DNA of 6,146 nt, taken from contig JAJAYU010000214.1 of the NCBI GenBank assembly GCA_026786125.1, positions 1 to 6,146 on the forward strand, in the 5' to 3' direction. Within the stretch, counting starts at the first letter, position 1. Every line of letters starts with the position of its first letter. Origin of the DNA: Chamaesiphon sp. (GTDB taxonomy: Bacteria > Cyanobacteriota > Cyanobacteriia > Cyanobacteriales > Chamaesiphonaceae). Positions 1-4,940 of the stretch are shown here, one piece after another. A program made the translations under genes and the position numbers. The notes under the pieces are model-generated. The model saw nothing but the letters and a program-made list of their open reading frames with translations. It was not told where the DNA came from and did no database searches.

Positions 1-20
1 ACAACCCTTGTGGCTTCTTC

Positions 21-39
21 GTGACAGCGTAGCTGTCAC
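21..39 (-). terminator. Perfect hairpin downstream of the Thr-rich gene
   Basis: GTGACAGC (21-28) and GCTGTCAC (32-39) pair perfectly around a 3-base loop, and flanking TTCTT (16-20 region) and AAGAA (45-49 region) could extend the stem. It starts 18 bases after the stop of the secreted protein. On the coding strand it is followed by GAAGAAGCC, with no T-tract. It may be a 3' stability element, a factor-dependent terminator site, or one copy of a dispersed palindromic repeat; one copy cannot decide. Confidence 0.5.
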
Positions 40-57
40 CCTCCAAGAAACTAGAGT

Positions 58-456
58 TTAACGGCACAGTCCACCCGTAACTGGATTCAATGCCACGGGA
101 CTGGGAATTGGGCTACCAATAATTGATGTGGTGCAATTAACTTGCGTATTGCGGGTGTCGTTGTTCCGAAAAATTATCGTAGACTGTCCCTGTTGGCGAC
201 GATTACGAAAACTACTGCCTGTATATGTCGTTGTTGTGGAGGTAGTCACAGAATTACTACCAGGATAAATATTTGAATTTACCCGATCGACTGTTGTAGT
301 TGTGGTTGTCTCAGTTGAAGGACTATAAATCGTTGTTGAAGAATAACCACTAGATGGGAAACCTTGAATAAACACACTCTGTGCTCTCACAACATCTGGT
401 AATAATAAGTAGATAACCGCTGTAGAAATCGTTGTTAAATAAATAAAACTTTTCAT
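58..456 (-). CDS. Small secreted threonine-rich protein of unknown function
   Basis: I do not recognise a family. The 132 residues begin with a clear Sec-type signal peptide: MKSF, a hydrophobic core ITLYLLL-like through residues 4-19, and a likely cleavage site after VRA (residue 25, next residues QS). No lipobox cysteine is present, so it is probably periplasmic, outer-surface or exported. The mature part has a low-complexity Thr/Ser/Tyr/Asn region at about 35-82 in which 16 of residues 41-79 are Thr, including a T6 run (50-55) and a T4 run (74-77); two loosely repeated IY...TTT units are visible. A polar Arg/Gln patch (FRNRRQQGQ, 83-91) follows, then a C-terminal part with two cysteines, Cys108 and Cys131, that could form a disulfide. 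The start is supported by a strong TAGGAG. It begins 45 bp after the phosphohexomutase stop, so co-transcription is possible. The signal peptide and RBS make it a credible gene. Confidence 0.75.
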   Translation of the reverse strand: MKSFIYLTTISTAVIYLLLPDVVRAQSVFIQGFPSSGYSSTTIYSPSTETTTTTTVDRVNSNIYPGSNSVTTSTTTTYTGSSFRNRRQQGQSTIIFRNNDTRNTQVNCTTSIIGSPIPSPVALNPVTGGLCR

Positions 457-462
457 GATTAA

Positions 463-468
463 CTCCTA
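463..468 (-). promoter_or_regulatory. Strong Shine-Dalgarno of the secreted Thr-rich protein
   Basis: TAGGAG stands six bases upstream of the ATG at 456. It is the best ribosome binding site in the window and supports both the start choice and the reality of this otherwise unrecognised gene. A TATAAA-like box (493-498) lies about 25 bases further upstream but has no convincing -35 partner. Confidence 0.7.
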
Positions 469-501
469 TTAAAAAGTAATTACCAGTCAGATTTATAATG
501 A

Positions 502-1935
502 TCAACCTTCGACTGATTTTGCCCAATCCTGCGCCCAAGCGAGTATTTGATGTACCTGCTCGATCGTTGCTGCTTCACAATAGAGTCTGAGTACTGGCTC
601 TGTCCCACTAAACCTAATTAATAGCCAACTATCATCGACTAAATTAAATTTATAGCCGTCTGCAAGATTGCGATCTCGTACTTCTATCTTAGCAACATTA
701 GCCAATGAATTGCTTTCCAATTCCGCCATCAATTTAGATCGCACATCCATACTGGATAGATGTAGATCCACTCGATCGTATTTGAAATTATAATCAGTCT
801 GGATCTCTAGGGCGCGGTACAAATCACCTAAATCCTGGTGGGATTTGGCGATCGCTTCAAGTAGATACAATGCTGATAAGAGCGCGTCCCGTTCGGGAAT
901 ATGATTGCCATAACCAATTCCGCCTGATTCCTCGCCACCGATCAGAGCATGAGTTTCTAACATTCGATCGGCGATATACTTATAGCCAATTGGAGTTTCA
1001 TAGATGGGCAAGTTGTAAAGTTTGGCAATTCTGGGGACAAGATTAGAAGTACTAACTGTCTTGATAATTTCGCCTGTAAAGCCACGTTGCTTGACCAAAT
1101 GCTCAATCAGAATCGGAATCAAAATCTGTGAACTCAGGAACTCGCCAGAGCCATCCACCGCCGCAATTCGATCGCAGTCACCATCAAAAACTAAACCAAC
1201 TCTGATTCCAGGTTCATGGCTATGACTGCGAATTACCCGCATCAATTGGGATAGGTACTTGGGCAAAGGTTCTGGCGCACCGCCACCAAATAATGGATCT
1301 GTTTTACTATTTAGCTCGGTAATCGGCAAACCTAATAACCTACCCAATCCAGTACTCGCCGCACCATTCATGACATCAGCAAATACTGTCAACTTACCAG
1401 ATGCGATCGATTGTTGAATACTCGCTAAATCTACTTTCTCCCGCAAACCATCACAATAACTCGCCCACGGATCGAAAGTCGTCAAAGTTCCAGGCTGACT
1501 ACTAGGCAAAGTTTCACCCAATCTAGCTTCAATCTGCTTAGTTACTTCTGGTGATACTGAACCGCCAAAATTGCCCTTCACCTTCAATCCCAAATAAGCC
1601 CCAGGATTGTGACTAGCCGTAATCACCAACGCACCCAGCGCATCCTGACTATGAGCCGCCCAACTAAATGCCGGAGTCGGCGCGAATGTCTCACTCAGAA
1701 TCACATCAAACCCAGCCAATCGCACAGCTTCAGCCATCCGCTTCGCAAAAGTCTCCGCCATAATCCTTCGATCGAATCCCACAATAATCGTCCGATTTCC
1801 AGTCTTGGCACCATAAGTATCTGCCAGTACCGCAGCCGCAATCGGTGCAACCATGAGCAGTCGCTCAAATGTAAACTCAGCCCCAATTACACCCCGCCAG
1901 CCATCCGTCCCGAATTTAATTGCGTCCACAGTCAT
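502..1935 (-). CDS. Alpha-D-phosphohexomutase (phosphoglucomutase/phosphomannomutase family)
   Basis: This cytoplasmic enzyme family moves a phosphate between C1 and C6 of hexose phosphates through a phosphoserine and a bisphosphorylated intermediate. The 477 residues show all four family signatures: N-terminal FGTDGWRG (8-15); active-site TASHNPGAYLGLK (106-118) with the phosphoserine Ser108; Mg-binding DGDCDR (251-256); sugar-binding GGEESGG (333-339); and phosphate-binding RFSGTEP (441-447). The GEESGG loop favours glucose-type substrates over the mixed PMM/PGM loop. It is shorter than the main cyanobacterial phosphoglucomutase (roughly 540-570 residues) and resembles the second cyanobacterial paralogue, typified by Synechocystis Slr1334, reported to make glucose-1,6-bisphosphate. 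Which activity applies here is inferred, not shown. A weak promoter-like pair, GTGATA (1984-1989) and TAAAAT (1962-1967) with a 16-base spacer, lies upstream. No Shine-Dalgarno is evident. Confidence 0.95.
   Translation of the reverse strand: MTVDAIKFGTDGWRGVIGAEFTFERLLMVAPIAAAVLADTYGAKTGNRTIIVGFDRRIMAETFAKRMAEAVRLAGFDVILSETFAPTPAFSWAAHSQDALGALVITASHNPGAYLGLKVKGNFGGSVSPEVTKQIEARLGETLPSSQPGTLTTFDPWASYCDGLREKVDLASIQQSIASGKLTVFADVMNGAASTGLGRLLGLPITELNSKTDPLFGGGAPEPLPKYLSQLMRVIRSHSHEPGIRVGLVFDGDCDRIAAVDGSGEFLSSQILIPILIEHLVKQRGFTGEIIKTVSTSNLVPRIAKLYNLPIYETPIGYKYIADRMLETHALIGGEESGGIGYGNHIPERDALLSALYLLEAIAKSHQDLGDLYRALEIQTDYNFKYDRVDLHLSSMDVRSKLMAELESNSLANVAKIEVRDRNLADGYKFNLVDDSWLLIRFSGTEPVLRLYCEAATIEQVHQILAWAQDWAKSVEG
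848..855. repeat. HIP1 octamer GCGATCGC
   Basis: This is the only perfect copy in the window of the highly iterated palindrome HIP1 typical of cyanobacterial genomes. It lies inside the phosphohexomutase gene. About 20 other sites carry only the CGATCG core. Confidence 0.85.
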
Positions 1936-2052
1936 CAGTTTAAATACTTAGCAACTTCACCATTTTACAGAGCAGGAGGAACTTATCACCATTGAATCCA
2001 CACTGGATCGGCGATCAGCAGATCTATTTGCGATCCATCAACTATCAACTAA

Positions 2053-2694
2053 TTAAGCCAGTGCGTCCTTGAGTGCAGTTCTCGCCGCCAAATGGTTGCG
2101 AGTCGATGTCAAAATCTCCACCTCTCGATCGAGTCTACTAGTAGTATCCTGCATTTCCAACAACGCTTGCTGCTCCGCTGCCACCCCATACAAGTGACTA
2201 GCCACCCAATAAGACAGCTCGATCGGTAAATCTGGTAAATTATCTGGCAACTCGATCGGTTGTTCTGTTAGCTTCCCTGACAGATGCACAACATCCCGCA
2301 GTAACCCCTCTACATCAGTCGCTAAGGGGCGTAAATCAGTTTCAGTAGGTCGATCCTCAATCCACTCCACCAACCCCACTCGATAGGGCTTCTCGCGCAC
2401 GTATTCCAGCACTCTAAACCGCTGCTGTCCCATCGTCAAAACCTTCATTCGATCGTCTGGCAATTTCTCAAAATGGACGATCTCCGCACAACAACCGATA
2501 TCCGCTGGTTGTCCTTTGACGGGATCCCACATCAATACCCCAAACCGCCTATCACTATTCATGACTGTATTCATCATGATCCGATAGCGAAATTCAAAAA
2601 TATGCAGCGGTAACGGGCGACCCGGAAATAGCACCAGTTCGGGGAGTGGAAATAGGGGAAGTTCTCTTACAGCGATTGAAGAAGATGGTGCCAT
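2053..2694 (-). CDS. Stand-alone Lon substrate-binding (N-terminal) domain protein
   Basis: The 213 residues are almost entirely a LON substrate-binding domain (Pfam LON_substr_bdg type). The signature RELPLFPLPELVLFPG (9-24) is followed by PLHIFEFRYRIMM (29-41), DRRFGVLMW, the GQQRFRVLEYVREKPYRVG strand pair (88-106) and a helical C-terminal part near LPIELSYWVASHLYG. There is no AAA+ ATPase module and no Ser-Lys protease domain, so it is not Lon protease, although such proteins are often labelled that way. From the domain alone, a cytoplasmic role in binding unfolded or specific client proteins is possible; the exact function in cyanobacteria is not established to my knowledge. In many cyanobacteria this gene directly follows rpsJ; here a Uma2 remnant and a terminator intervene, so it probably needs its own promoter, which I could not locate. 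No Shine-Dalgarno is visible before the ATG. Confidence 0.93.
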   Translation of the reverse strand: MAPSSSIAVRELPLFPLPELVLFPGRPLPLHIFEFRYRIMMNTVMNSDRRFGVLMWDPVKGQPADIGCCAEIVHFEKLPDDRMKVLTMGQQRFRVLEYVREKPYRVGLVEWIEDRPTETDLRPLATDVEGLLRDVVHLSGKLTEQPIELPDNLPDLPIELSYWVASHLYGVAAEQQALLEMQDTTSRLDREVEILTSTRNHLAARTALKDALA

Positions 2695-2772
2695 TTGCCA
2701 GGTTTAGGGAAAGCTTAGGATCTATCTATAAGGTTAACGGATCTCGACTCATAAGTGATAGGTATTTAACAC

Positions 2773-3063
2773 CTAATTACGATTGGTCGATCTCAATCTC
2801 ACGATCCCAATATCTGGTTCTAGTTCGCTATTATTTGGTAGCGTAATCGGCTCTTGACAACGCACAACCGCCCGTCGTTGAATGAGCATCGATAGTTCTG
2901 TAATTAGTCTGGTAGTAGCAACTGTATGTCGAGTGCCTTTTGCCGCTATCGTAAAAATCTGCCCTAAAATTAGTTCTACTCTCTCGCCTTCTCGGATGAT
3001 GCCACTTTCGATCATCTGATAATATTCAGTACTTGTGAGCGAGCGGATTTGAGTATTAACCAT
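2773..3063 (-). pseudogene. Truncated Uma2-family (DUF820) nuclease, N-terminal half only
   Basis: Uma2/DUF820 proteins have a PD-(D/E)XK-like fold, are greatly expanded in cyanobacteria and have no settled physiological role. The 96 residues from the ATG at 3063 resemble the first half of a protein that is normally about 180-195 residues long: a leading segment (SLTSTEYYQMIESGIIREGE), VELILGQIF (29-37), the conserved KGTRH (42-46), then EPITLPNNSELEPDIGIVR with the putative metal-ligand Asp84. The frame then ends RSTNRN and TAG. The downstream strand with the second acidic residue and the following lysine is absent and cannot fit in the 78 bases before the next gene. A TTG at 3081 would add six residues; the ATG is preferred because TAGAGA lies about nine bases upstream of it. 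It is probably a decayed, inactive insertion between rpsJ and the Lon-domain gene, though the short frame could still be translated. Confidence 0.75.
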
Positions 3064-3112
3064 GCGATCAATCTCTAGCAACGCAACTTACTTTTATCAT
3101 ACCAACATCTAC

Positions 3113-3138
3113 AAAAAAGTCCTCATGTGAGGACTTTT
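3113..3138 (-). terminator. Intrinsic terminator after rpsJ
   Basis: On the coding strand a perfect 10-bp stem, AAAAGTCCTC/GAGGACTTTT around a 4-base loop, runs directly into T6, about 24 bases after the rpsJ stop. This is a textbook Rho-independent terminator and should end the str-operon transcript. Because the stem has A's on one flank and T's on the other it could also act on plus-strand transcripts, although no gene reads into it from that side here. Confidence 0.9.
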
Positions 3139-3162
3139 AGAAATAAATTAATAACTCAATCT

Positions 3163-3480
3163 CTAGAGTTTCACTTCGATATCTACACCTGCTGGTAGGT
3201 CTAGTTTCATCAGTGCATCGATCGTTTTTGCAGAAGGATCTTTGATATCAATGATCCGACGATGGGTGCGGGTTTCAAAGTGCTCGCGGGAATCTTTATC
3301 AACGTGAGGAGAACGCAAGACACAATAGATCCGGCGGCGAGTTGGTAAGGGGATTGGGCCGATGGCGGTTGCTCCAGTTCTATTGGCTGTCTCAACAATT
3401 TTATCGCAGGACGTATCTAATAAGCGGCGATCAAATGCTTTTAACCGAATCCGAATCTTTTGCTGAGTTACAGTAGCCAT
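3163..3480 (-). CDS. rpsJ: 30S ribosomal protein S10 (NusE)
   Basis: S10 is a head protein of the 30S subunit and, as NusE, a component of Nus antitermination complexes with NusB. The chosen ATG gives 105 residues starting [17 protein letters not shown], the normal cyanobacterial length. The sequence carries the family landmarks: [11 protein letters not shown] (12-22), the [10 protein letters not shown] loop, [20 protein letters not shown] and the C-terminal [19 protein letters not shown] longer in-frame start at 3549 would add 23 unconserved residues and run through the upstream hairpin, so I reject it. No clear Shine-Dalgarno precedes the start; the leader is AT-rich. It is the last gene of the fusA-tuf-rpsJ cluster and is closed off by a strong terminator. 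Confidence 0.98.
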   Translation of the reverse strand: MATVTQQKIRIRLKAFDRRLLDTSCDKIVETANRTGATAIGPIPLPTRRRIYCVLRSPHVDKDSREHFETRTHRRIIDIKDPSAKTIDALMKLDLPAGVDIEVKL

Positions 3481-3523
3481 AATTTTAAATTTTAGGTTTA
3501 GGTTGTCAAGGTACGCGGGTAAT

Positions 3524-3544
3524 TGATGAATGATTAATTCATCA
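3524..3544 (-). promoter_or_regulatory. Second small hairpin in the tuf-rpsJ spacer
   Basis: The 8-bp arms TGATGAAT (3524-3531) and ATTCATCA (3537-3544) pair perfectly around a 5-base loop. It lies only 5 bases beyond the larger post-tuf hairpin and about 43 bases before the rpsJ start. There is no T-tract. It could be part of a two-hairpin read-through or processing element; the stem is AT-rich and would be weak alone. Confidence 0.45.
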
Positions 3545-3549
3545 GACAC

Positions 3550-3585
3550 AAAGATAGAGATGCACCTGAGTACATCTCTATCTTT
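3550..3585 (-). terminator. Perfect 13-bp hairpin after tuf, probable partial terminator or attenuator
   Basis: The arms AAAGATAGAGATG (3550-3562) and CATCTCTATCTTT (3573-3585) pair perfectly around a 10-base loop, beginning 17 bases after the tuf stop. On the transcript the stem ends in CUUU followed by GUGUCU, so the uridine tract is short and broken. A complete stop is therefore unlikely. The likely effect, by inference, is partial termination that lowers rpsJ expression relative to tuf, or protection of the tuf 3' end. Confidence 0.65.
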
Positions 3586-3601
3586 AAATTAGGTGATTAA
3601 C

Positions 3602-4831
3602 CTATTTGATGATTTTGGATACAACACCAGCTCCGATGGTACGACCACCTTCACGGATTGCGAAGCGCATTCCTTGTTCGATCGCTACAGGGTTGATCAG
3701 TTCTACAATCATTTTGATCCGATCTCCAGGCATGACCATCTCAGCAGCACTACCGTCATCAGCAGTGAAGGCTTTGATGTTCCCAGTTACGTCGGTTGTA
3801 CGAACGTAGAATTGAGGACGGTAGCCAGGGAAGAATGGAGTCTTACGACCACCTTCTTTGTCGGTGAGAACGTATACTTCACCTTCAAATTCGGTGTGTG
3901 GTTTCACACTACCAGGTTTAGCAATTACCATGCCGCGTTCGATGTCGGCTTTTTGGATACCACGCATTAATACACCTACGTTATCTCCAGCAAAACCTTC
4001 ATCGAGGGATTTTTGGAACATTTCAACACCAGTGATGGTGGTACTACGTGTGTCGCGGATACCAATGATTTCCACGTTCTCGCCAACTTTGACTTTACCA
4101 CGTTCGATCCGTCCGGTTGCAACTGTACCACGACCAGTAATCGAGAATACGTCCTCAACAGCCATCAAGAATGGTTTGTCAACTTCCCGTTCAGGAGTAG
4201 GAATATAGTCATCTACTGCTGCCATCAGGTCGTAGATCTTGTCTACCCAAGGGTTTTCGCCTTGAATAGTTTTAGGATTAGCAATCATTTGCTCTACGGC
4301 TTTGACTGCAGAACCGGAAACGACGGGGATATTGTCGCCATCAAAGTCATAGAAGGAAAGCAATTCGCGGATTTCCATTTCTACGAGTTCGAGCAACTCA
4401 TCGTCATCAACCAAGTCAGTTTTGTTCATGAACACAACTAGACGAGGTACACCAACTTGTTTAGCCAAGAGAATATGTTCTCTGGTTTGGGGCATTGGGC
4501 CATCGGCAGCAGATACTACGAGAATACCTCCGTCCATTTGCGCCGCACCAGTGATCATGTTTTTCACATAGTCAGCGTGTCCGGGGCAATCTACGTGGGC
4601 GTAGTGACGAGTTACAGTTTCGTACTCTACGTGGGCAGTGTTGATGGTGATACCACGCGCTTTTTCTTCGGGAGCAGCGTCGATTTCATCATATTTACGC
4701 GCTTTAGCTGCACCAATTGCCGCCAGGGACATGGTGATTGCTGCGGTTAGGGTAGTTTTACCGTGGTCAACGTGACCGACTGTACCGATGTTAACGTGGG
4801 GCTTATTTCTTTCAAACTTCTGGCGTGCCAT
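3602..4831 (-). CDS. tuf: Elongation factor Tu
   Basis: EF-Tu brings aminoacyl-tRNA to the ribosomal A site as a ternary complex with GTP. The 409 residues match the usual cyanobacterial and plastid length, longer than the roughly 394 of E. coli. All GTPase motifs are intact: G1 GHVDHGKT (19-26), switch [10 protein letters not shown] (59-67) with Thr62, G3 DCPGH (81-85) with the catalytic His85, G4 NKTD (136-139) and G5 SGSA (172-175). A lineage-typical extension of domain I follows, near [12 protein letters not shown]. Domains II ([19 protein letters not shown]) and III ([13 protein letters not shown], then [12 protein letters not shown]) are complete, ending IIK before TAG. The only cysteine in the protein is Cys82, inside G3. 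The gene sits between fusA and rpsJ, with hairpins in both spacers. Several plus-strand reading frames across it are mirror images of its codon pattern. Confidence 0.99.
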   Translation of the reverse strand: MARQKFERNKPHVNIGTVGHVDHGKTTLTAAITMSLAAIGAAKARKYDEIDAAPEEKARGITINTAHVEYETVTRHYAHVDCPGHADYVKNMITGAAQMDGGILVVSAADGPMPQTREHILLAKQVGVPRLVVFMNKTDLVDDDELLELVEMEIRELLSFYDFDGDNIPVVSGSAVKAVEQMIANPKTIQGENPWVDKIYDLMAAVDDYIPTPEREVDKPFLMAVEDVFSITGRGTVATGRIERGKVKVGENVEIIGIRDTRSTTITGVEMFQKSLDEGFAGDNVGVLMRGIQKADIERGMVIAKPGSVKPHTEFEGEVYVLTDKEGGRKTPFFPGYRPQFYVRTTDVTGNIKAFTADDGSAAEMVMPGDRIKMIVELINPVAIEQGMRFAIREGGRTIGAGVVSKIIK

Positions 4832-4839
4832 GAATAATT

Positions 4840-4843
4840 TCCT
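4840..4843 (-). promoter_or_regulatory. Ribosome binding site of tuf
   Basis: AGGA lies 8 bases upstream of the tuf ATG. A second purine element, AGAGGA (4848-4853), is further off at about 16 bases. The nearer site has the usual spacing and supports the start at 4831. Confidence 0.6.
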
Positions 4844-4885
4844 ATATTCCTCTTTTAGATTTTAACTGGATAGTTGGCGATCGAT

Positions 4886-4923
4886 GTTAGTTAGTTGTTA
4901 TTTTTCAATAACTTCTAACTAAC
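4886..4923 (-). promoter_or_regulatory. Long hairpin in the fusA-tuf spacer, no T-tract
   Basis: An inverted repeat starts about 17 bases after the fusA stop. The 9-bp arms GTTAGTTAG (4886-4894) and CTAACTAAC (4915-4923) enclose a symmetric TT/TT bulge, then a 6-bp inner stem GTTATT/AATAAC around a TTTC loop. On the coding strand it is followed by ATCGATCGCC rather than uridines, so it does not look like an intrinsic terminator. Plausible roles, by inference only, are an RNA processing site, a 3' stability element for fusA mRNA, or partial attenuation before tuf. Confidence 0.75.
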
Positions 4924-4940
4924 AACCACCTCAAAACTAT

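Noticed and set aside
1609..1995. Plus-strand 128-codon frame opposite the start of the phosphohexomutase gene
   Set aside because: The product is a Ser/His/Arg/Asn-rich jumble typical of an antisense frame, and the minus-strand gene there is beyond doubt.
2004..2037. Inverted repeat TGGATCG/CGATCCA with a 20-base loop after the Lon-domain gene
   Set aside because: The loop is large, the stem only 7 bp, and no T-tract follows on the coding strand. The arms are built from the GATC-rich words common throughout the window.
2695..2772. Possible frameshifted C-terminal part of Uma2 in the 78-base gap
   Set aside because: All three minus-strand frames hit stops within about 20 codons and none shows the conserved C-terminal strand; the gap is far too short for the missing half.
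3482..3509. TTGACA (3504-3509) and TAAAAT (3482-3487), 16 bases apart, as an rpsJ promoter
   Set aside because: The hexamers look good, but transcription would start inside or just after the ATG, which would remove the start codon. Chance occurrence in an AT-rich leader is more likely.
3481..3549. N-terminal extension of S10 from an ATG at 3549
   Set aside because: The 23 extra residues do not match S10, and the extension crosses an AT-rich hairpin; the ATG at 3480 gives the family's normal length and N-terminus.
3593..4750. Three plus-strand open frames of 125, 142 and 97 codons opposite tuf (3593-3970, 4013-4441, 4457-4750)
   Set aside because: They are antisense shadows of highly expressed tuf codons. 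The translations show no recognisable domain, and no ribosome binding site or spacing suggests real genes.
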